Assembly (NCBI RefSeq): GCF_902635505.1
Contig: NC_045429.1
Location: 161,036,997-161,100,996, forward strand
Direction of reading: 5' to 3'
Length of the DNA stretch: 64,000 nucleotides
DNA from: Sarcophilus harrisii
Lineage: Eukaryota; Chordata; Mammalia; Dasyuromorphia; Dasyuridae
In this document: positions 29,959 to 40,345 of the stretch, in pieces
How positions within the stretch are numbered: the stretch's first letter is position 1
How the letters are laid out: each line of letters opens with the position of its first letter
Made by a program: the position numbers and the translations under genes
Notes under the pieces: generated by a model
Databases searched by the model: none
The model's input: the letters and a program-made list of their open reading frames with translations, nothing else
What the model was told of the DNA's origin: nothing

Positions 29959-32599
29959 TTTTTTTATTTAATAGCCTTTTATTTACAGGTTATATGTATG
30001 GGTAACTTTACAGCATTAACAATTGCCAAACCTCTTGTTCCAATTTTTCACCTCTTACCCCCCACCCCCTCCCCCATATGGCAGGATGACCAGTAGATGT
30101 TAAATATATTAAAATATAAATTAGATACACAATAAGTATACATGACCAAACCGTTATTTTCCTGTACAAAAAGAATCAGACTCTGAAATATTGTACAATT
30201 AGCTTGTGAAGGAAATCAAAAATGCAGGTGGGCATAAATATAGGGATTGGGAATTCAATGTAATGGTTTTTAGTCATCTCCCAGAGTTCTTTTTCTGGGC
30301 ATAGCTAGTTCAGTTCATTACTGCTCCATTAGAAATGATTTGGTTGATCTCGTTGCTGAGGATGGCCTGATCCATCAGAACTGGTCATCATCTAGTATTG
30401 TTGTTGAAGTATATAATGATCTCCTGGTCCTGCTCATTTCACTCAGCATCAGTTCGTGTAAGTCTCTCCAGGCCTTTCTGAAATCATCCTGTTGGTCATT
30501 TCTTACAGAACAGTAATATTCCATAATATTCATATACCACAATTTATTCAGCCATTCTCCAACTGATGGACATCCATTCAGTTTCCAGTTTCTAGCCACT
30601 ACAAAAAGGGCTGCCACAAACATTCGTGCACATACAGGTCCCTTTCCCTTCTTTATAATCTCTTTGGGATATAATCCCAGTAGTAACACTGCTGGATCAA
30701 AGGGTATGCACAGTTTGATAACTTTTTGAGCATAGTTCCAAACTACTCTCCAGAATGGTTGGATTCGTTCACAACTCCACCAACAATGCATCAATGTCCC
30801 AGTTTTCCCATATCCCCTCCAACAATCATCATGATTTTTTCCTGTCATCTTAACCAATCTTAGAGTTGTCTTGATTTGCATTTCTCTGATTAATAATGAC
30901 TTGGAGCATCTTTTCATATGACTAGAAATAGTTTCAATTTCTTCATCTGAGAATTGTCTGTTCATATCCTTTGACCATTTTTCAATTGGAGAATGGCTTG
31001 ATTTTTTATAAATTAGAGTTAATTCTCTATATATTTTGGAAATGAGGCCTTTATCAGAACCTTTGACTGTAAAAATATTTTCCCAGTTTATTGCTTCCCT
31101 TCTAATCTTGTCTGCATTAGTTTTGTTTGTACAAAAACTTTTCAGTTTGGTATAATCGAAATTTTCTATTTTGTGATCAGTAATGATCTCTAGTTCTGCT
31201 TTGGTCATAAAGACCTTCCCCTTCCACAGGTCTGAGAGGTAAACTATCCTATGTTCCTCTAATTTATTAATAATTTCATTCTTTATGCCTAGGTCATGAA
31301 CCCATTTTGACCTTATCTTGGTGTACGGCGTTAAGTATGGATCAATGCCTAGTTTCTGCCATATTAGTTTCCAATTTTCCCAGCAATTTTTATCAAACAG
31401 TAAGTTCTTATCCCAAAAGCTGGGATCTTTGGGTTTGTCAAAGACTAGGTTGCTATATTTGTTGACTGTTTTATCCCTTGAACCTAATCTATTCCACTGA
31501 TCAACTAATCTATTCCTTAGCCAATACCAAATAGTTTTGGTAACTGCTTCTCTATAATATAATTTTAGACCTGGTACAGCTAAGCCACCATCATTTGATT
31601 TTTTTTTCATTAATTCCCTTGAAATTCTTGACCTTTTGTTTTTCCATATGAACTTTGTTGTTATTTTTTCTAGGTCATTAAAATAGTTTTTTGGGAGTCT
31701 GATTGGTATAGCGCTAAATAAATAGATTAGTTTAGGTAATATTGTCATCTTTATTATATTTGCTCGCCCTATCCAAGAGCATTTAATATTTTTCCAATTG
31801 GTTAGATCAGACTTAATTTGTGTGAAAAGTGGTCTGTAATTTTGCTCATAAAGTTTCTGATTTTCCCTTGGCAGATAGATTCCTAAATATTTTATATTAT
31901 TACTAGTTACTTTAAATGGAATTTCTCTTTGTAACTCTGACTGTTGGATTTTGTTAGTGATATATAAGAATGCTGATGACTTATGTGGGTTTATTTTATA
32001 ACCAGCAACTTTGCTAAAGTTGTGGATTATTTCTAATAACTTTTTAGTAGAATCTCTGGGGTTCTCTAAGTATACCATCATATCGTCGGCAAAGAGTGAT
32101 AATTTGGTTTCCTTGTTGCCTATTCTTATTCCCTTAATCTCTTTCTCAGCTCTTATTGCCAAAGCTAGCATTTCTAATAAAATATTAAATAGTAACGGTG
32201 ATAGTGGGCAACTTTGTTTTACTCCAGATCTTATTGGGAATGGTTGCAGTTTGTCTCCATTACATATGATGCTTATTGATGGTTTTAAATAGATGCTGCT
32301 GATTATTTTGAGGAAAAGTCCATTTATTCCTATACTCTCAAGTGTTTTTAATAGGAATGGATGTTGGATTTTGTCAAATGCTTTTTCTGCATCTATTGAG
32401 ATGATCATATGGTTTTTGTTAATTTGGTTATTAATATGGCCAATTATATTGATAGTTTTCCTAATATTGAACCAGCCCTGCATTCCTGGTATAAATCCTA
32501 CTTGATCATAGTGTATTATCCTGGGGATGATTTTCTGTAGTCTTTTTGCTAATATCTTATTTAAGATTTTAGCATCAGTATTCATTAGGGAGATTGGTA
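29959..32599 (-). mobile_element. 5'-truncated L1 with target duplications
   Basis: Minus-strand L1 of about 2.64 kb. A 14-bp direct repeat with one mismatch flanks it: tgaccagtatttta (29945-29958) and tgtccagtatttta (32600-32613). From 3' to 5' it holds a T-rich start (A tail), a 3' UTR of about 415 bases with a C-rich block at 30055-30075 (G-rich on the sense strand), and ORF2 up to the early RT region. The endonuclease, ORF1 and 5' UTR are absent because of truncation. The 3' UTR is very like the one at 58224-58826. Confidence 0.96.
30375..32597 (-). pseudogene. L1 ORF2p C-terminal ~740 residues, open frame
   Basis: ORF2p is the L1 endonuclease and reverse transcriptase. This copy lacks the endonuclease but keeps most of the RT domain. 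Residue numbers count from an ATG at 32627; the first ~10 codons are flanking sequence. Visible blocks: [14 protein letters not shown] (11-24), [13 protein letters not shown] (38-50), the first catalytic Asp block [13 protein letters not shown] (77-89), [16 protein letters not shown] (133-148), and FADD (179-182). Then follow the long C-terminal region and a Cys-His cluster near residue 600. Oddities: QSCPLSP where L1s usually have QGCPLSP; CWRGY instead of CWRGC in the cluster; and loss of about seven residues (YHYTPVR in the 21.4-kb copy) just before it. It has no promoter and no start of its own, so it is not a functional gene. Confidence 0.93.
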
Positions 32600-32613
32600 T
32601 GTCCAGTATTTTA

Positions 32614-33417
32614 AAGAACATAAGCACCCATATAAGAAACTTTCACTGTCCACCCTTAGCATGGTCAAGGGTTCTGCACTTTTGTGAAGTGACTAAACTC
32701 AGGTTCATACACAAGAATGGCCAGATGTTTTTTTCTTTCTCCAGTTCTCAGTGTCCAAAGCACAAGTTGAAAAGAAAAAAAAAGTCAGTCTTGCATTCTT
32801 CCATTTCCCAAGAGAGCTAACTGAGGGACATGCCAGGTGCTGTTTGATTCTGATTCATGAGGAAGTTGTTCACATTGTCCCTCAGGTCCTGGGGACAGAT
32901 ATGTTGGTGTCTGTGCTATAAGGGGATGAAGATATAAAGTCATTGGAATAACTAGATATAAGATGATATCATTACTGGAGCAACTCCATTCACCTTGGGG
33001 ATGACTATCCCATTTTCACCCACAACAATATATTATTTATTTAGGTGAATTTTAATCTTTCATACCTTGGTTAAATAAAGCTATATGTGCTGTCCTGGGG
33101 CAGTTAGGGAAATTCCTTATAAAATCTCTGTGAGATTAAAAAAAAGAATTCTGGAGACAGTTGCTATTTTGCAGACTGTGGCTTATGGCCCTCTATATTT
33201 TAGCCATGGGTCAGCTGTACATAGTGTGAGTTGTGATTATATGAAACATAAAAGTGCTCAATGTTTGATTTTTACCCTAATTACATGTCATGCATGTGCC
33301 ATTCTTTAGGTGGGATTTACTTTGTTTCAAAATTTTCCTGAGAGTGTCATAAAGACAAGATGATAAAGGTTTATGTGTTATGAGGTCCAGGTGAGTTTCA
33401 TTGCAACCCATTGATTT
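32614..33417. other. No recognised feature
   Basis: About 800 bases of apparently single-copy sequence. Frames of 74-97 codons on the plus strand lack any family signature, and the one at 32527-32820 starts inside the L1. Confidence 0.45.
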
Positions 33418-33425
33418 CTCTAAGG

Positions 33426-33618
33426 CAGGACTTCCTAAATATTTTCCACTCACTAATCTTTTTTATCCAAGAAATTTGTATATGAAGCCGGGTATATAGA
33501 TATATAAAATAAATATATAAATCAAATATTTACTAATAATAAATCATAATTTTACGATCCCCTACATTCAATTATGTAATCCCATATGCAGTCATGACCC
33601 ACAGTGTGAGAAGCTTTG
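33426..33618. mobile_element. Short hAT-type DNA transposon (MITE), copy 1
   Basis: A 193-bp non-coding element with imperfect terminal inverted repeats: it starts caggacttcctaaat and ends gtgagaagctttg. It is flanked by an 8-bp direct repeat, ctctaagg (33418-33425) and ctctatgg (33619-33626). 8-bp duplications and CAG ends are marks of hAT elements, and the duplication fits nnnTAnnn. The interior matches 62893-63050, sharing 'ttactaataataaatcataa' apart from one base. Confidence 0.85.
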
Positions 33619-33626
33619 CTCTATGG

Positions 33627-33954
33627 TATAAGGCAGAGGAACACAGCAGCAGAATTTTATGGTTGGTGATAAGAAGGAGGAGAGGGAAAGACATCTCTAA
33701 CATGCCCAGGGCTTATCTTGACATTGATCTTAAACTTCTAGAATACAGCTAATGAACCTAAAGTGGCTGATAGTCCTGTTCAGTAGTTCCCCTAAGGGTA
33801 TCTCCCTGTCTTCATCAGCTTTTCTGTCAATTGGTAGCTTCAGTGCCAACAACAGCAAAGGGATCATAATAAGATTCACAAAATAATCACAAAACAGAAG
33901 AGGGGCTGCTTCCGATTTATTAATGTTAACAGTAACAATAGTTATATATTGAGA
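33627..33954. other. No recognised feature
   Basis: About 330 bases with no assignable repeat. Confidence 0.4.
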
Positions 33955-34165
33955 GGCAATGTTGCATGATAGATAAGAGAGTTACCTTTATAGAGTCAGG
34001 AACACATTGTTTTAGATCCTATCTGGGACACCTACTTCTAATGGGAGCCTGGCCAAACCTCTTAAGAGTCCCAGACAACACTAAGACTGTAAGTGGAAGT
34101 ATAGGTGTGAATCTTTTTCATAGTCTCCTTGCTATTTATGAAATCATAAGTTCAGTCAAAAAAAA
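33955..34165 (+). repeat. Core-SINE variant with alternative tail
   Basis: Diverged front ('gatagataagagagttacc', 'agagtcaggaacacattg') plus the tail 'cagacaacactaagactgta' and 'ttatgaaatcataagttcag', ending in an A(13) run. Confidence 0.55.
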
Positions 34166-34214
34166 AAAAAAGCCTGACTATGCACAACTGTACACAACAG
34201 TAACTTCTAACCTA

Positions 34215-34683
34215 GTCTAGAGCCTCATTATATCACTCCAGTTTTAGCAGCTTCCTCCTACACAATTCCACTTCTTTCCAGCTCTTCTATTTCTAATCCA
34301 TCTTCTACATATTTGCCAAAGTGATAGGAGCAAGACATATACCTGTCCAAATATATATATTTTAAAATCATTCATGGCTCCTGCTCCCAACAGTTTTAGG
34401 ATAAAATATAAACTTCTTAGGTTGGCATTTAAATCTCTCCACAGTGTAGACCCACCAGTCTTTCTAGTTTTATTTCATATTATTACTTTGCATATAATCT
34501 CCATTATGACTGAGTTGACCTCCTAGCTTTTTACCACACATGGCATCCATCCTCCATCTTTCACCTTGGTGTCTGTGTAAATGGTTCCTGTTATCTGTAA
34601 TGCACTCCTTTCAGAGAGCTTCTGCCTTATAAGATCCCTAATTCCTTTCAAAATGCTGCTTACTTAGAAACTGCCTATTATAT
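34215..34683 (+). repeat. L2 LINE, 5' part of a split copy
   Basis: Reads the L2 blocks 'gtttta ggataaaatataaa'-like, 'ttcttaggttggcatttaaa', 'ctccacagtgtagaccca', and near 34640-34660 'ttcctttcaaaatgctgc'. It is interrupted at 34683 and resumes after the U6-SINE insert. Confidence 0.8.
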
Positions 34684-34781
34684 GTGGTTTGGTGGTATGT
34701 ATATTAAAATTGGAACAATACAAAGATTATGAAGGCCTCTGCAGAAAGGTGACAATGAAATTCATGAGATGTTCATATTTT
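34684..34781 (+). pseudogene. U6 snRNA pseudogene
   Basis: Aligns along the whole U6 small nuclear RNA: a degenerate 5' hairpin beginning gtggtttgg, the well-kept attaaaattggaacaatac, then 'ggcctctgcagaaaggtgac', 'gaaattcatgagatgttc', and the terminal 'atatttt'. Many substitutions and a few short gaps, including loss inside the 5' stem and before 'ggcctctgc', rule out function. U6 is normally transcribed by RNA polymerase III and acts in the spliceosome. No TATA/PSE-type promoter is expected here because the copy sits inside an L2. Its end runs straight into a MAR1 SINE. Confidence 0.9.
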
Positions 34782-35027
34782 AGTGTAGTGAGTAGAGTGC
34801 CAAATCTGAAGTCAGGAAGACTCATCCTTCTGAGTTCAAATCTGATCTCAGACACTTACTAGCTGTGGATTCTTGGGAAAATCATTTAACCCCTCCTGCC
34901 TCAATGAGTTCATCTGTAAAATGAGTTTTGAAAGAAATGGCAAGTACGCTATAGTATCTTTGCTAAGAAAACTCCAAATGGGGTCATGAAGACTTGGACA
35001 CAATTGAAACAACTGAACAACATATTG
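34782..35027 (+). mobile_element. MAR1-type SINE fused to U6 pseudogene
   Basis: Begins at the 'gtagtgagtagagtgcc' part of the tRNA-like head, so roughly the first dozen bases are missing, and continues through 'tcagacacttactagctgtg' to the RTE-like end 'aatggggtcatgaagacttg' and 'aactgaacaacatatt'. L2 resumes directly after it. Confidence 0.88.
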
Positions 35028-35235
35028 AAGACTTTTCTGTACTCCTGGCTGTTATCTCTATCTATTGCAATATGTTTGCAATATTTTGCATATATATTTT
35101 GTATTTACTTGGATAATACATATATCCTTTGTAGAATGGAAGTTTCTTGAGGGAAAGGATTGTTTCGTTTTTGTATTCTTAGTTCCTTGCTCATAATAGG
35201 CATTTAATAAGAGTTTGTTGAATTAAATTGAATTC
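35028..35235 (+). repeat. L2 LINE 3' end, resumed
   Basis: Continues with 'gaagacttttctgtactcc', 'agaatggaagtttcttgagg' and the terminus 'gcatttaataagagtttgtt'. Confidence 0.85.
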
Positions 35236-35364
35236 CCTCCAAAATTATCTATTCTAAAATGATACTGTAGGCCTCTTACCTATAATATACTCACAATAAA
35301 GAATCACAAGCTAAAGTTTCTCAAAGGCAGATATTTGTTAAATGCAAAAAGATCTAATTTTTGA

Positions 35365-35570
35365 ATAGTGCCTCAGATGCTTAGCAACTTTGTGACTCTA
35401 AGCAAGTTACTTTAATTTTCTCAACCTTAGGTTCCTCATCTTTAAAATAGGAATAATGATAACCCCTACTTTACTAGGTTGCTGTGAGAATCAAATGAGA
35501 TAATAGAGGTAAAATACTTTGTAAACCTTAAGGCTTTATGTGAATTAGTATTATTACTATTATTATCTTG
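35365..35570 (+). repeat. MIR/THER1 core-SINE
   Basis: Core 'tgactctaagcaagttactt', 'ttcctcatctttaaaatagg', 'ggttgctgtgagaatcaaat', and tail 'taaggctttatgtgaattag' with TAT repeats. Confidence 0.75.
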
Positions 35571-36219
35571 TGGATGTTTTTGTTCTATCTTTCAGAGTTG
35601 TATTGAGTGGAAATTTGGTGAGAAGATATAGGACAGAGGAAGGTAAGACTTTTGGTAGGAAACGAATCAAAGTAATAATTGTCTTTATCCCAGTTCTTCC
35701 CAGCCAATTGGGGACATAGAGTACATCTGTGATATAGCCAATTCAGAGATATCCTCAAGCCTCAAATGAGATGATCTTTAGGTTATAGCAGAAATAAAAA
35801 GCTTATCTATTATGATTTTTCAAAAGGTACGTGCTAACAAGATTATCACAGGATCTTATCATTGTTATTTCTGGACAAAACACCATGTACATATAATAAG
35901 ACAGTTCAACAATCCTGGCAAAGACACAAGCTTTTACAAGAGGAGGCAAGTACATATATATCTCTGTACTGCATATGTGTTTGTGAAAGGAGTACTCTTT
36001 TAGGTGTATTTGATAAATTTCCCATCTCTGATGTCATAGATAAGGAGACACAAGGGAGAGTATAAAGTGAGAGAGCATGGTCTTTTCTAGCAGAGAATAT
36101 TCTAGGCATAGAAAATTACAAAAATGGGAGAGGAAAGGAAGCAGATCAGCCAGAGAAATGAATGTGCCTACAGCATACAAAGCTTTTCTCAAGAAAAAGT
36201 AGTCTCTCCCCAAACAGAG

Positions 36220-36221
<2 letters not shown>
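35571..36221. other. No recognised feature
   Basis: About 650 bases; overlapping short frames at 35812-36109 on both strands have no recognisable content. Confidence 0.45.
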
Positions 36222-36260
<39 letters not shown>

Positions 36261-36280
36261 TGTGTGGGTGTGTGTGTGTT
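36222..36280. repeat. (GT)n microsatellite
   Basis: About 29 GT units with two GGGTG interruptions. Confidence 0.95.
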
Positions 36281-36899
36281 GGTGGTGGGAATGATCATGG
36301 TGGTATTTTGATAGCACTCCCAGGATTCAATTAGTTGTTTATTCTCTTTCTTTACTTCTGATCCTCACGGGATAGTCACAGGTATCCCTAGAAGGAGGAA
36401 GAGTTGTTCAGAACATTAGATTATGACCAGCAGAATGTGTCAGCTTGTACATCTCTGTTTGTAAATTGGTTATGGAGATCAATTTTTCCATCATCCCCAT
36501 CACCACTGTTATTAGTACTGTAAAATAGTAATCTCACTTAGAAATAACACCAATAGCCTCAAAGGACCCAAAAGATTGTTAGGCATAAAAGAAAGTCATA
36601 ATGTTAAGCTCTGAACCAAGGTCTCCTTACTGGAGACAACAGCAACATTGCCTTCTCTGTATAAGCAGTTGGGCTGTATTAGCCAGACACCACTTCAGGA
36701 AAGTAGCTGAATTTCCCAAGAGAGGAATTGTGAAAAACTAGTGGGTGGATAGTATATCTTTCATTTAAGAAGATAAAAGTTAGTCTGGCAAATGAAAGCA
36801 AGAGCATTCTTAGTCCTGGGCCTGACAGTGCTGGATTTGTTCACCAGCTATGAAAGGATGCATTATTACAGAGAGGCTTGTATTATGGTAGGAGAGACA
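36281..36899. other. No recognised feature
   Basis: No repeat or ORF that I can support. Confidence 0.45.
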
Positions 36900-37225
36900 C
36901 CAATGACTAGAGTATTGAACATCAGACTGGGAAGCAAGAGATATGCATCTCTAACTGCAATTGATTCATGATACTAAGCCCAGATGAATTCTGTCTTTAG
37001 TCTCTTTCTTCACTTAAGAAAAATCTTTGCTTAGAGCTAGTATTAGTAAAATTACTTAAACCCTTACAGAAGAGATGCAATTAGTAATAATAAATATTAT
37101 TTTTGGGAGTGGAACAGAGGATAGATTGCTAGTCCTGGAGACAGAACCTAAATTTAATAAATTCCCTATACAGTGACACACTATATAAATACTAGATATT
37201 ATTTTTATTATTATTCCTAACTTCC
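36900..37225 (+). repeat. Very old MIR-like relics
   Basis: 'gaacatcagactgggaagca' at about 36920 and 'atagattgctagtcctggag' at about 37120 look like SINE heads. 'actatataaatactagatat' near 37180 looks like a THER1 end. The pieces between are not readable. Confidence 0.35.
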
Positions 37226-37745
37226 TGATCATTAGGAATTCCTGCCTAATTTTATAAATTGCCAGGGAGGGAAAAAGTATGAAAATGTGCCAGAGGTTTA
37301 AATGCTGTTTTATCTCAGCTCTGTACACCTTTGTTTCCTCCCTCTTCTTACACAGAATATCTCAAAAGCTTCTTGACCTGATTTACAAGCACTGTTTCCA
37401 TTGCTATCCTAAGACTCAACCCAGGTACTTCATTTTAACCTTACCAACTTGTTGACAATTTTAACTTAATGGGTTTATTCTTAATTTCCTGCCTTCAAAT
37501 TTAATAGTTAGAGATCTTACACATGTTTAAAGATTCCTATGGACCATTTGGTCAATGACCATATCTCAGGAAATGTGTATCATGATCCCCATAGCTGCTT
37601 GGCTTTAAAAGCACTCTAAGAGAAATTATCTCCTAGTGCAATCGAGCTCAGCTATAATGGTGCTAGGGAGAATGGGGTAATCAAAACATCCATGTCATTT
37701 GTCTTTTTGCTGTTACGAGAAGTAGATGAAATGCAACAAAAGACA
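37226..37745. other. No recognised feature
   Basis: About 520 bases with no assignable repeat. Confidence 0.4.
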
Positions 37746-37992
37746 CAAAGTTAAGTGGCTTGGTGGATAGACTACTTGGCCTGAAGTCAGGAAGAACCAA
37801 GTTCAAATATGACATTAGACACTTACTAGGTGTGGGACTCTGGGTAAGTCACTTAACCCCTATTTGCCTTAACTCACTGGAGAATAAAAAGGCAAACCCT
37901 CCAATATCTTTGCCAACAAAACTCCATGAACAGTATTGGTATGCTATGGTCCAAGGAGTCATAAAGAGTCAGACAAGGCTGAACAACAAGAA
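37746..37992 (+). mobile_element. MAR1-type SINE with longer RTE-like tail
   Basis: The front half is typical MAR1. The 3' part carries the extra block 'ccatgaacagtattggtatg' and 'ctatggtccaaggagtcata' before 'aagagtcagacaaggctgaa'. This reaches further into the RTE 3' end than other MAR1 copies here. Confidence 0.85.
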
Positions 37993-38087
37993 TTGAAGAC
38001 GTGATTCCATCTTTGGTATGGTTGAATCAAGACTAGAGTAAGAAACTTTTCATTGTAAAATAATTTTACTTCTCCTTCATTTATTCA

Positions 38088-38165
38088 CTCACCAAGCATT
38101 TATTAAGTGTTTAATGTGCCTGTAGATAAATATAAAATAAATACTTTGAGCTATGCTTCATCCTA
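38088..38165 (-). repeat. L2 LINE 3' end
   Basis: 'ccaagcatttattaagtgtt' and 'taatgtgcctgtagataaat'. Confidence 0.55.
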
Positions 38166-38424
38166 TTCTTTTGCCAATACTTATAGGCTAACTCCCATCA
38201 TGATAGATTTGAATTACATTTAGGTTGGGAAATGGAGTTAGAGGACTCAGTTAGAGGAAGGGCAATAAATATTCCTATTTCATTTTGACTTACCAAAAAG
38301 ATATGTTTTATATTGTTGGAGAGAGGAGGGAAACAAACTTTTGATTTAAATGATCCAGAGCACATGAGAAAATACCTTCAATGAAAGCTTTCTAACTTTT
38401 GGACTTACAGAGGTACCCTGGGCA

Positions 38425-38540
38425 TTGAGAGGTTAACAAAGGTTGCCTAGGGTAACAAAGCCAATAGGTTTCTGAGTCAGGGTTTTAATTCAAATCTTCC
38501 TGACTTTTATGCACTTTTCTCCATTCTACTATGCTGTCTC
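38425..38540 (-). repeat. MIR fragment
   Basis: Head half in reverse: 'gagtcagggttttaattcaa' and 'atcttcctgacttttatgc', ending near 'ctactatgctgtct'. Confidence 0.6.
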
Positions 38541-38702
38541 TTGAATTTCTTTATTTTAAAAAATGATACCCTTAGGAAATAGGACCTAACAATATCACTA
38601 TGACTTGTTATTACTCCTTCTAACTTTTGCTTGTCACTTCTTAATCAGATGCCTTCAGCTTCTCATTAGAGCAGAATGAGAAAACAGCTTTCTAGTTTTT
38701 TA

Positions 38703-38790
38703 GATTAAAAAAACAATATATTATTTTCCAAAAACATGTACGGATAAATTTCAACATTCGTTTTTGTAAGTCTTTGATAGAAATTTTCTT
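38703..38790 (-). mobile_element. L1 3' tail fragment
   Basis: 'ttttccaaaaacatgtacgg' and 'aaatttcaacattcgttttt' match the reversed L1 3' terminus seen at 13600 and 28615. Only about 90 bases survive. Confidence 0.55.
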
Positions 38791-38844
38791 GAAAACAAGA
38801 GATCTTGGACCTAAAATAATGTTGATTTTTTTTGAGAGATTCTA

Positions 38845-39070
38845 CTTTTTGTTCTGTCATGTCAGTGATGTCCAATTTTCTTAGCAAAGATACTGGAATG
38901 CTTTGCCATTTTTTTTTCTCCAGCTCATTTTACAGATAAAGAAAATGAGGCAAATTGAAGTAGGTGACTTGCCTAGAGTCACACAGCTAATAAGTATCCG
39001 AGATTAAATTTAAACTCACAAAAATGAGTGTTTCCGACTCCAGGCACAGCACACTTTCTATTACATCTAC
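38845..39070 (-). mobile_element. MAR1-type SINE
   Basis: From 'tgttctgtcatgtcagtgat' through 'tcacacagctaataagtatc' to 'cacactttctattacatcta'; full-length but diverged. Confidence 0.82.
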
Positions 39071-39451
39071 TGCTCCTCTATTTCTTTGAGTATTACAATA
39101 GACTAAAGCCAATTGGTACATACCTCAACTGTTTGGAACCACCACATTATATAATCAGGGACTTCCCAAGCTGTTATAGTCTGTGTAGCCTTCCAATCCT
39201 TTACAAAATGGTTACTTGCCATGTTTTGCATCACAAAATATAACAGGGTTTGCAAGAGATTGCTATGAGATGTCTCAGTGGGATATCTTGGTTTTTCTAT
39301 ATTAATCCTTGTTTTGTTCTTTGGCTAAATTCAACTATACCTGACTTGAGGCATTAATAACTCTTGGAGAAAGAAAGGATTCTTAGGCTAGCTCATGAAG
39401 GTTCTTAGAATTAAGCTTTCCAGCTAGCTCAGGAATGAATAAATGCATTTC
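39071..39451. other. No recognised feature
   Basis: About 380 bases with no assignable repeat. Confidence 0.4.
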
Positions 39452-39565
39452 ATAAATAAAAAGATATATTAAGTGCTTATGGGGTTCCAGGCATGATGCT
39501 ATGTGCTAGAAACAAAAATATAAGCAAAGAAGATGATCCCTACCTTCAAAATAGGACTGAAAAAG
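39452..39565 (-). repeat. L2 LINE 3' end
   Basis: 'gatatattaagtgcttatgg', 'ggttccaggcatgatgctat', then 'gatccctaccttcaaaatag'. Confidence 0.75.
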
Positions 39566-39625
39566 ACTGTACAAAAAGAAGACAGCAGTCTGTTTTTAAG
39601 TGAGAAGCCAGAATGAAAGGCCAGA

Positions 39626-39862
39626 GAACAGCTAGATGAGACAGTGATAGAACACTGAACTTGGAATCACTGAAACTCATTTTCATGAGTTTAAATCTGG
39701 CCTTGCACACTTACTAGCTAGGTGACTCTGGGAAAGTCAGGTTTCTCATTTGTAAAATGATTTGGAGAAGGAAATAGCAAATCACTTCAGTATCCCTCCC
39801 AAGAAAACCCAAAATGGGGTCATGAAGAGTCAGACACAATTGAAAAATGATTGAACAATGGA
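39626..39862 (+). mobile_element. MAR1-type SINE
   Basis: 'gaacagctagatgagacagt', 'tttggagaaggaaatagcaa', 'aaatggggtcatgaagagtc', and 'gacacaattgaaaaatgatt'. Confidence 0.87.
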
Positions 39863-40092
39863 GGAGGGAGGGGGAGGTGGGGTGGTAACTAAAGACATAG
39901 GAGAGTTGATTAACAAATGCTTAGAAGAAATAATAGTATTTATATGATTTTTGTTCTTAGAGCTGGACCTGGACTATCGAGAGATTGTGAAGTTATATTA
40001 ATTCATGATATTGACTTAACCTTACTGGTAAAAGTAATACTTACTCAGTTGCATGCATATTCATTGGTGTAGGAAGATTCCAATGAGGAGTC
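39863..40092. other. No recognised feature
   Basis: Short G-rich patch at 39860-39885; otherwise nothing assignable. Confidence 0.4.

Positions 40093-40163
<71 letters not shown>
40093..40163. repeat. Compound (TC)n(TG)n(TA)n microsatellite
   Basis: Three dinucleotide phases in a row: about 16 TC, 4 TG, then about 16 TA units. Confidence 0.95.
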
Positions 40164-40167
<4 letters not shown>

Positions 40168-40251
40168 TTGATAGATTTATATAGTTCTTCAGACCCTGAG
40201 AAATCCTGCACTTGATAGATTTATATAGTTCTTCAGACCCTGAGAAATCAA
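40164..40251. repeat. Exact 44-bp tandem duplication
   Basis: Two adjacent 44-base copies (40164-40207, 40208-40251). Each starts gcacttgatagatttatata and runs to 'cagaccctgagaaatc'. Apart from the last bases of the second unit they are identical. They abut the TA microsatellite. Confidence 0.93.
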
Positions 40252-40345
40252 ATAATTTGTTCTGGGTCACAAAATCAGTATGTGATGGAGTCAGTATTAG
40301 AATCCTTCTGTTTCCAAGGCAAGCCCTCTATCCTCTATTCCTCAA
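40232..40345 (-). repeat. MIR fragment
   Basis: Reverse core: 'ctgggtcacaaaatcagtat', 'ggagtcagtattagaatcc', ending in 'ccctctatcctct'. The second duplicated unit forms its left end. Confidence 0.55.

Noticed and set aside
31318-32820. Plus-strand frames of 60-97 codons
   Set aside because: Shadows opposite the L1 ORF2 open frame.
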